Assembly (NCBI GenBank): GCA_018970175.1
Contig: JAGWWV010000002.1
Coordinates: forward strand, 49,852-113,851
From: Acidobacteriota bacterium
GTDB taxonomy: Bacteria > Actinomycetota > Acidimicrobiia > Acidimicrobiales > Ilumatobacteraceae
Length of the DNA: 64,000 nt
Direction: 5' to 3'
The notes beneath the pieces were generated by a model, which was not told where the DNA came from, ran no database searches, and saw only the letters and a list, made by a program, of their open reading frames with translations. Shown here piece after piece: positions 8,270 to 15,898 of this stretch (positions within the stretch are counted from its first letter, which is position 1; the number at the start of each line of letters is the position of its first letter). The position numbers and the translations under genes are program-made.

Positions 8270-8337
8270 CCCAGAACATGAAGTCAGACCGTTCTGGTCT
8301 GACCCAGAACATGAAGTCAGACCGTTCTGGTCTAGTT
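8250..8337 (+). repeat. 33-base tandem repeat, three copies, each a palindrome
   Basis: Copies start at 8250, 8283 and 8316; the third is partial. Each contains GTCAGACC and GGTCTGAC as perfect 8-base arms around GTTCT; in the third copy the right arm reads GGTCTAG. The first copy holds the 3' end and stop codon of the metallo-hydrolase. The third runs into the TAGTTT box of the flavin reductase. They could be tandem operators, a multiplied terminator hairpin, or both. Confidence 0.9.
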
Positions 8338-8338
8338 T
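8333..8338 (+). promoter_or_regulatory. -10 box of the flavin reductase, at the edge of a palindrome
   Basis: TAGTTT, six bases before the GTG at 8345. Its first base is the last base of the GGTCT arm of the third repeat copy, so a protein bound to that copy would block the promoter. Confidence 0.5.
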
Positions 8339-8344
8339 GGCGAA

Positions 8345-8833
8345 GTGACGGAGTTTGATTCGCAGCGTTTCCGACAGGTTCTCGGTCAGGTCCCGACGAG
8401 TGTCGTCGTGGTCACGGGTATCGATGCCGACGGAGTACCGCAGGGAATCACCATCGGGTCGTTCGTGTCGGTGTCGCTCGATCCGCCGCTCGTCGGGTTC
8501 CTTCCCGGTACGTCGTCGCGCACGTGGGCGGCGCTCGCGTCGACGAAGAAGTTCACAGTCAACGTTCTCGCTGCGAACCAGGGGGACGTGTGCTGGAGAT
8601 TCGCCAAGGAAGCCGACGATCGCTTTTCGGGTATCGACTGGGCACCCTCGGAGAACGGATGTCCGAGGCTCGACGGGTCGATCGTCGTCATCGATTGTGA
8701 TCTCGAGTCGAACGAGGTCCACGGTGACCATCACTTCGCGGTGGGCCGCGTGACGCATCTCGATGCGCCCGGCACGGAGAACGCCATGGCGTTCTACCGC
8801 GGCAAGGTCGTTCCCGTTCTGCCGGCCGAGTGA
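8345..8833 (+). CDS. Flavin reductase-like (FMN-binding split-barrel) protein
   Basis: The 162-residue product matches the HpaC/flavin reductase domain: RQVLGQVPTSVVVVTG at the N-terminus, ITIGSFVSVSLDPPLVGFLP in the FMN-binding region, and FAVGRVTHLD near the end. Such proteins supply reduced flavin to two-component monooxygenases or act as stand-alone flavin oxidoreductases. No oxygenase partner is adjacent. The GTG start is set by the -10 box. Three palindromic repeats directly upstream suggest control by a dimeric repressor. Confidence 0.88.
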   Translation: MTEFDSQRFRQVLGQVPTSVVVVTGIDADGVPQGITIGSFVSVSLDPPLVGFLPGTSSRTWAALASTKKFTVNVLAANQGDVCWRFAKEADDRFSGIDWAPSENGCPRLDGSIVVIDCDLESNEVHGDHHFAVGRVTHLDAPGTENAMAFYRGKVVPVLPAE

Positions 8834-8840
8834 GTCGAAA

Positions 8841-9230
8841 ATGACAACGGTTGCCGCGCTCGCGCTGGGACTGGTGTTCGAATGGTCCGGTATCGCAAAA
8901 GTGGCGAGTCGCGACGCATGGCAGGTGGAAGGAACGCCTTTCTCCACGGGTCGACGCTCGATTGATCGCCTGGTGCGCGCGTACCTGCCGTGGCTCGAGA
9001 TCGTGCTCGGCGTGTTGCTGATCGTGCGGATTTCACCCGTTGTCGTCGGTGCGGTGTCCGCGGCCGTGCTTGTTTCGTTCACCGTGGCGTTGGTGAAGGT
9101 GCTGGCGGCCGGTCAGCGCCCGTCGTGCATGTGTTTCGGTGCAGGACGACCGCGACCCGTTTCGTGGTTGAGCGTTGGCCGCAACGTGGGACTGATCGGC
9201 GTCGCCGTCGCGGTCATTGCGGGGGCGTGA
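8841..9230 (+). CDS. MauE/DoxX-like membrane protein
   Basis: The 129-residue protein has about four hydrophobic helices and a conserved cytosol-side loop with CMCFGAG. This Cys-x-Cys-Phe-Gly signature is typical of MauE-type membrane proteins linked to disulfide or methylamine dehydrogenase maturation. The first helix ends in EWSGIAKV. It follows the flavin reductase by seven bases and probably shares its transcript. Its 3' end overlaps the convergent oligopeptidase by 17 bases. The electron-transfer partner is not known. Confidence 0.75.
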   Translation: MTTVAALALGLVFEWSGIAKVASRDAWQVEGTPFSTGRRSIDRLVRAYLPWLEIVLGVLLIVRISPVVVGAVSAAVLVSFTVALVKVLAAGQRPSCMCFGAGRPRPVSWLSVGRNVGLIGVAVAVIAGA

Positions 9231-11250
9231 GCGTCCGCAACATGAAGACGAGGTTGTGCGCTTCATCGCGCCAGTGCTCGTAGCGCCCCGATGGCCCACC
9301 GTGGCCCGCACCCATTTCGCAACGGAAATACACCACGGGTGGTTTCCGAAGGGCGCGAAGTTTTGCAACCCACTTCGCAGGTTCGTGGTAGCCGACGCGC
9401 GGGTCGTTCAGTCCGGCAGTGACGTAGATCGGTGGGTAGTCGCGTTCTTCGACGTTGTCGTAGGGCGAGTAGGAAAGCATGTACGTGGCCCACGGCTCGA
9501 CACGGGGATCACCCCATTCCTCCCACTCAGTCACGGTGAGCGGAAGCGTCGGGTCGCTCATTGTCGACACGACGTCGACGAACGGAACTGCAGCGACCGC
9601 GGCACCGAACGATTGCGGTGAGATGTTGAGGCATGCACCGACGAGCAGGCCCCCGGCGCTGCCGCCGTAGACGGCGATGCGACGACGGCCAACAAGGCGA
9701 CGTTCCTCGAGGTGTCGTGCGCACGCGATCGTGTCTGTGAACGTGTTGCGCTTGTTCAACAGGCGTCCCTCGAGATACCAACGTCGACCAAGTTCTCCAC
9801 CGCCCCGCGGGTGCGCGAGGGCCCACAGCCAGCCGCGGTCGAGCATCGAGAATCGAGACACCGAGAACCGAGGTGGAATCGAATACTCGTAACTTCCGTA
9901 GCCATAGAGCACCGCCGGGGCCGTGCCATCGGTGGGCGTGTCGCGACGAACAACCATGTCGAGGGGAATGCGTGTTCCGTCGTCGGCAACCGCCCATTCG
10001 CGGAACGAAACGTACGCGGAGAGGTCGAGGTTGGGCGTCTCGACGCGTTTCAACACCGTGGTGTGTCCGCCATCGACATCGAACTCGGCGATGGTTGGTG
10101 GCGTGAGCATCGATTGGTACGCAAAGCGGACACTCGAAGCGGCCCACTCGGGATTCGACTCGAGCTCGACATCGTGCGGCTCGTCGATGACGGGAATGGT
10201 TGTCGCGGTCCCGTTGGTTCGCACGAGGCGCACACGGGGCTGGGCGTCGCGCCATTCGCTGAGCGCGAGAAAATCCCTGAAAGCATCGATGTCGGTGATC
10301 CTTCGCCCGGGTTCGTGGGCGATGAACTCGGTCCATTCCGACGGACGATCGACCGGGGCGGTCATGACCCGGAAATCCTCTGCATCGAGGTTGGTGAGAA
10401 TGACGAAAGTGTCGCCCCAGTCGTCGATCGAGTATTCGACGTAGTCGGCCCTGGCGCGTACGAGGCGAGGAGGCTCGAGCGGTCGATCGGCGTCGACGAC
10501 TCTGCACTCACTGCTGGAACGCGACCCCGATTCGATGATGATGAAGCGTCCTGAGCGTGTGGTGCCAACCCCGACGTAGAAACGTTCGTCGGGTTCGGAG
10601 AAGACTTCGACATCGTCGGACTGGGCGGTTCCGATGCGGTGGCGCATCACGCGGTACGGCCGCATCGCCTCGTCGTTCAGAACGTAGAAGAGTTCGGTGG
10701 CGTCGCCGCTGAACGCAACACCCGCATGCGATGTGTTGTCGATGCGATCATCAAGATCGATTCCGCTCGAAAGGTCGCGGATGCGCATCTCGTACTGTTC
10801 GCTTCCGTCGACATCATGCGACCACGCGGCGTAGCGATGCGATCGGTCGATCTCGAAGGCGCCAACTGAAAAGAAGTCGTTCCCGGCGGCCTCGATGTTT
10901 TCGTCGAGCAAAACCTGCTCGGCGGCACCTTCGGCACTGCGTCCGCGGCAGTGGATCGGATACGCAAGCCCTTCGCGCGTCTGCGAGACGTACCACCAAC
11001 CGCCGTGGAGAACCGGAACCGACATGTCGGTCTCAACGATTCGAGACTTGATCTCGCCGAAGACGTCGTCGATCGATGGTGTACCCCGTGCGAACCACTC
11101 ATCAGCGAACGCGTTCTCTTCGTCGAGATACGCGATCGTCGCGGGGTCGTCGCGATTTTGGAGCCACGCCCACGGGTCATTGACGTCGCCCGTCGGGCGG
11201 TGCCACACGAGTTGTCGACGGGGCGCGACGGGCGGCACGGCATCGGTCAC
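9214..11250 (-). CDS. Prolyl oligopeptidase family serine peptidase (oligopeptidase B-like)
   Basis: The 678-residue product has an N-terminal beta-propeller starting at PRRQLVWHRPTGDVNDPWAW and a C-terminal alpha/beta hydrolase domain. Conserved marks are YGSYEYSIPPRFS, AHPRGGGELGRRWY, the nucleophile YGGSAGGLL, the Asp region NDPRVGYHEP and the His in GAGHGGPSGRYEHW. Such cytoplasmic enzymes cleave short peptides, in oligopeptidase B after basic residues. The GTG at 11250 is preferred over 11355 because a TACCCT box lies six bases before it and the domain begins soon after. Confidence 0.92.
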   Translation of the reverse strand: MTDAVPPVAPRRQLVWHRPTGDVNDPWAWLQNRDDPATIAYLDEENAFADEWFARGTPSIDDVFGEIKSRIVETDMSVPVLHGGWWYVSQTREGLAYPIHCRGRSAEGAAEQVLLDENIEAAGNDFFSVGAFEIDRSHRYAAWSHDVDGSEQYEMRIRDLSSGIDLDDRIDNTSHAGVAFSGDATELFYVLNDEAMRPYRVMRHRIGTAQSDDVEVFSEPDERFYVGVGTTRSGRFIIIESGSRSSSECRVVDADRPLEPPRLVRARADYVEYSIDDWGDTFVILTNLDAEDFRVMTAPVDRPSEWTEFIAHEPGRRITDIDAFRDFLALSEWRDAQPRVRLVRTNGTATTIPVIDEPHDVELESNPEWAASSVRFAYQSMLTPPTIAEFDVDGGHTTVLKRVETPNLDLSAYVSFREWAVADDGTRIPLDMVVRRDTPTDGTAPAVLYGYGSYEYSIPPRFSVSRFSMLDRGWLWALAHPRGGGELGRRWYLEGRLLNKRNTFTDTIACARHLEERRLVGRRRIAVYGGSAGGLLVGACLNISPQSFGAAVAAVPFVDVVSTMSDPTLPLTVTEWEEWGDPRVEPWATYMLSYSPYDNVEERDYPPIYVTAGLNDPRVGYHEPAKWVAKLRALRKPPVVYFRCEMGAGHGGPSGRYEHWRDEAHNLVFMLRTLTPPQ

Positions 11251-11256
11251 AGCGTC

Positions 11257-11262
11257 AGGGTA
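11257..11262 (-). promoter_or_regulatory. -10 box of the oligopeptidase
   Basis: TACCCT on the minus strand, six bases before the GTG at 11250. It decides that start over an upstream ATG. Confidence 0.5.
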
Positions 11263-11285
11263 GGGCACAACCGGAAGGCCGACGG

Positions 11286-11291
11286 TAGTTT
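11286..11291 (+). promoter_or_regulatory. -10 box of the ferredoxin
   Basis: TAGTTT, seven bases before the ATG at 11299, 24 bases from the divergent oligopeptidase promoter. Confidence 0.5.
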
Positions 11292-11298
11292 TTCGCCC

Positions 11299-11550
11299 AT
11301 GCACGTGTGGATCGACCAGGACCTGTGCACGGGCGACGGTCTCTGCGTCGATCATTGTCCCGATGTTTTCGTGCAGCTCGAGGATGGAATCGCCTACGTG
11401 GCACAGGACGGTTCACCGCTGAACGATCCCGGTGGTGCGCGCAGTCTGGCGTGGGTTGCGCTGCGACATCACGGGGCGGTTGTCGAAGCAGCCGAGGTCT
11501 GCCCCGGTGAGTGCATCTTCATCGAGATGGATCTCGCCATTGGTGCGTGA
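11299..11550 (+). CDS. Small ferredoxin, single cluster
   Basis: The 83-residue protein has Cys10-x5-Cys-x3-Cys-Pro (CTGDGLCVDHCP) and a C-terminal CPGECI. This is the arrangement of single-cluster [3Fe-4S] or [4Fe-4S] ferredoxins that often serve actinobacterial P450s. The second position of the first motif is Gly rather than Cys, which favours a 3Fe-4S cluster. No P450 is adjacent; two lie 25-38 kb away. The stop codon overlaps the next start by one base. Confidence 0.88.
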   Translation: MHVWIDQDLCTGDGLCVDHCPDVFVQLEDGIAYVAQDGSPLNDPGGARSLAWVALRHHGAVVEAAEVCPGECIFIEMDLAIGA

Positions 11551-12746
11551 TGATTGATCACCGCAGGTGGCTGATCGCCACATGCGGTGCCTTCGTGGTG
11601 TTCACGGCTCCGGCGCATGCGTCGACGCCGGATCCAACGGTCGGCCTGCGCGTTGCCGCCGAAGTGTCGGGCGGTTTTCGAGAATCGTCGTTTCCGTCGC
11701 GAATCCCTGCAGGTCGTTCGCCGTTCATCGTGCCTCCGCGTGAAGCATGGGAGTCGGGTGCGCACGCGTGGAGTGCTGCGCGGCGCCGGGAATTCGCCAA
11801 CGACCCGAAACTGAGAGCGACGGCGCTGGGCGTGACCTTGGCCGCGAACGTTCAGCGTGCCGACCGCGATCCTTCCCGGTGGTTGCCGGCACCGACGTTT
11901 CGTTGTGCCTACGTGGCGAAGTGGGTCGAGGTCAAAGTGACGTGGGGCTTGGCGGCCGACCCTGCAGAGTCGGCCCGACTCGCTCGCATCCTGGGGGCAT
12001 GCCGGAATTCGACGACGACACAGCCTGTGCCGCCGCAGATGTCGCCGACGCAGCCTTCGCCACCGCAAGTCGTTCCCGCTCAGCCAACGTCGGTTCCCCA
12101 GACGTCGCCCTCCACGACACGTGCGGCTTCTCCCGCGACAACGATGCCGTTGCCTGCCGTCACAACCACGACGATCGCGGTTGCATTCACGCCCAGCACT
12201 GCGAGGCCCGGTTCGACGGTTCTCGACCAGCTCGGCGCAATTCGCATCGTCCCCGAGTACACCGCTGGATACAACCGCGATCTCTTTCCGCACTGGAAAG
12301 ACCTCGATCGCAACGGATGCGACGCGCGCCAAGACGTGCTCATCCGCGACAGCAGAACCCCGGCAGTCGTGGGTTCGTCGTGTCGCGTGACGAGCGGAAC
12401 GTGGTATTCGCCCTACGACGGCGCAACGTGGACGAATCCATCGGATGTCGACATCGACCATGTGGTGGCGCTGAACGAGGCGTGGCAGTCGGGTGCGTAC
12501 GCGTGGACGGAGACCCAGCGCACCAACTACGCGAACGATCTGTCCGACCGGCGCACCCTGCTTGCCGTCACCGATTCGGTGAACCAGTCGAAGTCCGACA
12601 GGGACCCGGCCGAGTGGCTGCCCCCGTTGGTCACCTATCGGTGCACCTACCTCGCCGCCTGGGTGTCGGTGAAGGTGAGATGGTCGCTCGCCATGGACGA
12701 AGCCGAGTACGCCGCGGTACGAGCCGGCCTCACGGGTTGCCCCTGA
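11550..12746 (+). CDS. Secreted HNH nuclease-like protein with a duplicated domain
   Basis: A signal peptide (LIATCGAFVVFTAPAHAS) opens the 398-residue product. The C-terminal half (from about residue 235) is a DUF1524-type HNH nuclease: GCDARQDVLIRD, DIDHVVALNEAW, an Asn/Asp-rich YANDLSDRRTLLAV and RDPAEWLPP. The N-terminal half (residues 45-150) repeats the later part of that domain (EAWESGAHAW, FANDPKLRATALGV, RDPSRWLPAP) but lacks the DHVV active-site segment. A Pro/Thr/Ser/Gln-rich linker joins them. The protein is probably exported; only the second copy looks catalytic. Confidence 0.85.
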   Translation: MIDHRRWLIATCGAFVVFTAPAHASTPDPTVGLRVAAEVSGGFRESSFPSRIPAGRSPFIVPPREAWESGAHAWSAARRREFANDPKLRATALGVTLAANVQRADRDPSRWLPAPTFRCAYVAKWVEVKVTWGLAADPAESARLARILGACRNSTTTQPVPPQMSPTQPSPPQVVPAQPTSVPQTSPSTTRAASPATTMPLPAVTTTTIAVAFTPSTARPGSTVLDQLGAIRIVPEYTAGYNRDLFPHWKDLDRNGCDARQDVLIRDSRTPAVVGSSCRVTSGTWYSPYDGATWTNPSDVDIDHVVALNEAWQSGAYAWTETQRTNYANDLSDRRTLLAVTDSVNQSKSDRDPAEWLPPLVTYRCTYLAAWVSVKVRWSLAMDEAEYAAVRAGLTGCP

Positions 12747-12781
12747 GCCGTGTCTCGAGTGGCGAATCGGTGCCTCGGCGC

Positions 12782-12787
12782 TAGCCT
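12782..12787 (+). promoter_or_regulatory. -10 box of bL37
   Basis: TAGCCT, eight bases before the ATG at 12796. Confidence 0.45.
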
Positions 12788-12795
12788 GCCCACCC

Positions 12796-12882
12796 ATGTC
12801 GAAGAAGACGAAGAAGCGCAAGGCCCGCCTCCGCCGTTCGAAGGCCAATCACGGCAAGCGTCCGAACATGGGTCGCGGCTGA
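12796..12882 (+). CDS. 50S ribosomal protein bL37 (28 residues)
   Basis: A very short frame, easily missed, encodes a 28-residue, extremely basic peptide. It starts MSKKTKKRKARLRRSK and carries the core SKANHGKRPN followed by MGRG. That core is the hallmark of bL37, the small large-subunit protein found in mycobacterial and other actinobacterial ribosomes. The copy here is slightly longer at the C-terminus than the roughly 24-residue mycobacterial protein. It has its own promoter-like box and stands alone, not in a ribosomal operon. Confidence 0.82.
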   Translation: MSKKTKKRKARLRRSKANHGKRPNMGRG

Positions 12883-12904
12883 GCCGCACCCGGGTTCTTC
12901 GTTC

Positions 12905-13468
12905 ATGACGTCCATCGCCGCGTTGGTGGTGGGTGGGTCTCCCGATCCGTGGGAGGCATTGGGGTTCGCACAGCTCTCGTCCGAGGGTGAGCGGACCTCT
13001 TTTTCTTTGGTCGACGTCGAACTTGTCGTCGACACGTCGCTCGCAGCGGGCTCGGTTGATTGGCGTCTGTCCGACACGGCTTTCGCCGGTCCCGCCGGAG
13101 CCATTGGTTGCCTCGGCGTCGACCATGTCGTGTGGCGCACCAACGACCTCGACGCGACATGCGACGAAATCACCCGTCTCACCGGTGCACCGCGCAAGCG
13201 GGTGCGCGACGCGGGCGGCGGCGTGACGCAGGGTTTCCACCGGGTCGACAACGTGATCGTCGAAGTGGTGGTGGGTGGTGCCGAGGTAGTCGCACCGCAT
13301 GTGTGGGGCTTCGTCGTCAACGTGGCCGACCTCGATGCCGTGTGTACGTTCGCCGGCCCCGACGTGATCGGCGCGCCGAAGCCGGCGACACAGGTGGGTC
13401 GTCGCATCGCGACCGCACGTTCGCTCGCGGGTCTTGGCGTGCCGTTCGCGTTGATGGACGTTCAGTAA
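12905..13468 (+). CDS. VOC/glyoxalase superfamily protein
   Basis: The 187-residue product shows paired beta-alpha-beta modules of the vicinal-oxygen-chelate fold. The second module contains LGVDHVVWRTNDLDATCDEI, typical of glyoxalase-like proteins. The first module is less clear and the metal ligands are not obvious, so a catalytic or binding role cannot be assigned. It lies 22 bases after bL37 and its end overlaps the convergent nuclease by seven bases. Confidence 0.65.
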   Translation: MTSIAALVVGGSPDPWEALGFAQLSSEGERTSFSLVDVELVVDTSLAAGSVDWRLSDTAFAGPAGAIGCLGVDHVVWRTNDLDATCDEITRLTGAPRKRVRDAGGGVTQGFHRVDNVIVEVVVGGAEVVAPHVWGFVVNVADLDAVCTFAGPDVIGAPKPATQVGRRIATARSLAGLGVPFALMDVQ

Positions 13469-14394
13469 CCGTCGGAGTCGTCGGTGCCACCGTTCAGGTG
13501 CGCACGACCTTCGTCGCATGACTCGGCGAGCGGACACCAGCGACACTGCGCCCCCGCGCGGCGAATTGGAGGTCGTGCCTGGCGGTCGAGTTCGTCGATG
13601 AGCTGCGCCCCCTCGACGAGGCGGTGAACCGCGGCGCGGAGGGTGTTGAGCCCGACAGCTTCGGTGTCGATGCGTTGCGACTCGAGTGAAAACGTCGCCG
13701 TCAGTCGCGGTGCCTGGCGTGACTTCAGTGTTTCGACGAGAGAGTAGAAGCGCAGGTCTTCGCGGTGCGACTGCGTGATGCGTCCCGACTTCATGTCGAT
13801 GATCACCTTGCTGCCGGGGTGACCAATGGTGAGGTCGGAGCGCGTGGAGAGCACGACCGCACCGTCGAAGAGATTGACCTTTGCCGGTGACTCGACGACG
13901 GGACGCCACTCGGGTTTCAGTGGTGGGAAGGAGTCTTCGTATTTGGTGACGAGGTCGACGACTCCTGCACGAAGTTCGGCCTGTTCGGCGGGGGAGAGCG
14001 ATGCGATGAAGTCGGATGCCGTGCCGCGTTCCGACTCGACGATGCGATCAAGTGCGTCGTCGACGAGTTCGCCCGGGCTACGGGGTGTGCGAACGTTGAG
14101 GAGAAGCTCGATGGCTTTGTGGAGAACGGTGCCGCGCACGGATGGAACCGACCAGGCAAATGTGTCGCGCGTGGCCACGTGATGTGCTTCGCACGAATGC
14201 ACCGAGCCGAGTTTGTGTTTGGTGATGAACAGCGCGTTTGTGGGCGAATAATGCCGCGCCAGGGGTTCGAGTGCCTCGACAAGATGGGACTCGATCTCAT
14301 CGGCGAGGTCGGGCGTTGTGGGGACAAAGTCAGGGCGTTTGGCGAGTGCATCGAGGACCATCTGCTGGATGGGGTTCAACGATTCGCCGGCCAC
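13462..14394 (-). CDS. PD-(D/E)XK nuclease with a predicted Fe-S cluster (RecB/Cas4-like)
   Basis: The 310-residue protein has a RecB-family nuclease core: RGTVLHKAIELLL (the His motif), TRSDLTIG, and VIIDMKSGR carrying the Asp and Lys. A Cys near residue 68 (SVHSCEAHH) and a C-terminal Cys-x2-Cys-x5-Cys (CRWCPLAESC) fit the four-Cys Fe-S staple of Cas4, AddB and AdnB nucleases. No helicase, cas gene or CRISPR array is nearby, so it is a stand-alone exonuclease-like protein of unknown pathway, probably in DNA repair. Confidence 0.82.
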   Translation of the reverse strand: MAGESLNPIQQMVLDALAKRPDFVPTTPDLADEIESHLVEALEPLARHYSPTNALFITKHKLGSVHSCEAHHVATRDTFAWSVPSVRGTVLHKAIELLLNVRTPRSPGELVDDALDRIVESERGTASDFIASLSPAEQAELRAGVVDLVTKYEDSFPPLKPEWRPVVESPAKVNLFDGAVVLSTRSDLTIGHPGSKVIIDMKSGRITQSHREDLRFYSLVETLKSRQAPRLTATFSLESQRIDTEAVGLNTLRAAVHRLVEGAQLIDELDRQARPPIRRAGAQCRWCPLAESCDEGRAHLNGGTDDSDGY

Positions 14395-14400
14395 GCGGAA

Positions 14401-14406
14401 AGACTA
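14401..14406 (-). promoter_or_regulatory. -10 box of the Fe-S nuclease
   Basis: TAGTCT on the minus strand, six bases before the GTG at 14394. Confidence 0.45.
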
Positions 14407-14443
14407 CGAGTGGCGTGTCACACCCCGCTGTCACCATGTCTGC

Positions 14444-14827
14444 GTGGCGGAAATGACGATCAGCAAACCAACGGCGAACAAGCCGATCATGAGCAACACC
14501 GCTTTCGTCGAGGCAGCCAATCTTCTCGGCGTCGTCGCCACCCGATTCGGTCTCATTGCCCCGGGATTCCGCACCCCGCCGCGCATCGTTGGGGTTCAAC
14601 GCACCGTTCGTCGTCGCCCCGGTGGTGGGCTGGTTGCGGTCGCGGTGAAGCAACGTCCGATGGCCGCGGTGTTGGCAGACATGATCGACGGCGTCATCGT
14701 GGTCAATGAACTCGTTCCACCTGAGTCCGACACCGTGCGGGCTGCACTGTGGTCGGCCGTCACGCCTCTCCTCACGTCATCCGTCGCCTCATCCAAAGCC
14801 ACCGGGCAAGTTCAGCGCGTAGCCTGA
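14444..14827 (+). CDS. Hypothetical protein (127 residues)
   Basis: I do not recognise a family. A GTG at 14444 (or the ATG at 14453) opens a frame that ends just before the tRNA. The protein contains a central basic segment (GVQRTVRRRPGGGLVAVAVK) followed by MAAVLADMIDGVIVVNELV and a Ser/Thr-rich tail. There is no signal peptide or membrane helix. Codon use resembles its neighbours, so it is probably real. It may share the tRNA's upstream region. Confidence 0.55.
   Translation: MAEMTISKPTANKPIMSNTAFVEAANLLGVVATRFGLIAPGFRTPPRIVGVQRTVRRRPGGGLVAVAVKQRPMAAVLADMIDGVIVVNELVPPESDTVRAALWSAVTPLLTSSVASSKATGQVQRVA
14820..14825 (+). promoter_or_regulatory. Possible -10 box of the tRNA gene
   Basis: TAGCCT, nine bases before the first tRNA base, overlapping the last codons of the preceding gene. 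Confidence 0.4.
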
Positions 14828-14834
14828 CGCCGTT

Positions 14835-14920
14835 GCCCGGGTGGCGGAATTGGCAGACGCGGGGGGCTTAAACCCCCCTGGCCCGAAAGGGCCGTGTGGG
14901 TTCGATCCCCACCCCGGGCA
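14835..14920 (+). tRNA. tRNA-Leu (anticodon UAA)
   Basis: An 86-base cloverleaf. The acceptor stem GCCCGGG pairs with CCCGGGC and the discriminator is A. The D-arm contains TGGCAGACGC. The anticodon stem of five G-C pairs encloses CTTAAAC with anticodon TAA. A long class II variable arm (GGCCCGAAAGGGCC) and a T-arm with GTTCGATCC follow. CCA is not encoded. It reads UUA and UUG, codons that are rare in this GC-rich genome. Confidence 0.96.
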
Positions 14921-14941
14921 CTTGTTTGGTGTCGAGCGCGC

Positions 14942-15898
14942 TCAGGCGAGGCGGTGGAGATCGGGTGCATTGACACCGACGGTGCACGCATCGCCCACCT
15001 GCAGGTCGCTCCTGTTGGCCATGTCGACAACGGCGTCGTTGCCGTCGGCGCGGCGCACTGTGTACCGGTAGCCCGAGCCGAGGAACTCGATACGCACCAC
15101 GCGGTCGTTTCCACCGGTGGTCATCGACAGGTGATGGGGACGCGCGACGAACACCGATCCATTGTCATCGGGAATGAACGACGCAACCTCGACGAAGGAT
15201 GCCACGAACCTGGTTGCCGGAGCGCGGTACACCGCTTCAGGGGTGTCGCACTGTTCGATCCGACCACCGTGCATCACGGCGATGCGGTCACCCAATGTCA
15301 TTGCTTCGTGGCGATCGTGCGTCACCAGAACCGAAGCGGTGGATGCCGACCGAAGAATCGACACCACTTGGTGTCCGAGATCCTCGCGCAGCACCTCGTC
15401 GAGGCTCGCGAAAGGTTCGTCGAGAAGCACGATCCGTGGCCGAGGGGCCAGTGCGCGAGCGAGCGCGACGCGCTGTTGCTCGCCGCCCGACAATTGATGC
15501 GGGTAACGACGGCCGAGCCCGCCGAGCTGGACCAACTCGAGCATTTCTTCGACACGCGTGCTGCGTTCGGATCGAGGGAGATGACGCAGTCCGAACGCGA
15601 CGTTCTGTGTGACCCGAAGATGCCCGAAGAGCGAACTCTCCTGGAAGACGAACCCAATCTGGCGATGTTCCGCAGGAGTTTTCGTGACGTCTCGATCGCC
15701 GACACGCACGCGCCCGCTGTCGGCCGGTTCGAGCCCGGAGATGAGACGCATGAGCGTGGACTTGCCGCATCCGCTCGGACCAACGAGGGTGAGAATTTCG
15801 CCGTCGCCCAGTGTCAGGTCGACGTTGTCGACGACGGTCCTGCCGTCGAACACCCGTGTCAGCCCGGCAACGTCCAAAGCAACCGCTGAACCACTCAC
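14942..15898 (-). CDS. ABC transporter ATP-binding protein, ferric iron type
   Basis: The 318-residue ATPase has Walker A GPSGCGKST, a Q-loop at FVFQESSLFG, the signature LSGGEQQRVALARAL, Walker B IVLLDEPF and the switch His in LVTHDRHEA. A C-terminal TOBE-like domain (from about residue 235) is typical of the FbpC/iron and spermidine/putrescine subfamily. The GTG start overlaps the permease stop by four bases (GTGA). With the permease and lipoprotein it forms a ferric-iron uptake system. Confidence 0.9.
   Translation of the reverse strand: MSGSAVALDVAGLTRVFDGRTVVDNVDLTLGDGEILTLVGPSGCGKSTLMRLISGLEPADSGRVRVGDRDVTKTPAEHRQIGFVFQESSLFGHLRVTQNVAFGLRHLPRSERSTRVEEMLELVQLGGLGRRYPHQLSGGEQQRVALARALAPRPRIVLLDEPFASLDEVLREDLGHQVVSILRSASTASVLVTHDRHEAMTLGDRIAVMHGGRIEQCDTPEAVYRAPATRFVASFVEVASFIPDDNGSVFVARPHHLSMTTGGNDRVVRIEFLGSGYRYTVRRADGNDAVVDMANRSDLQVGDACTVGVNAPDLHRLA

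Noticed and set aside
8250-8337. Tandem repeats as a CRISPR array
   Set aside because: There are no unique spacers; the copies are directly joined, and no cas genes are nearby.
13462-14394. Cas4 of a CRISPR system
   Set aside because: No CRISPR array, cas1 or cas2 exists in the window.
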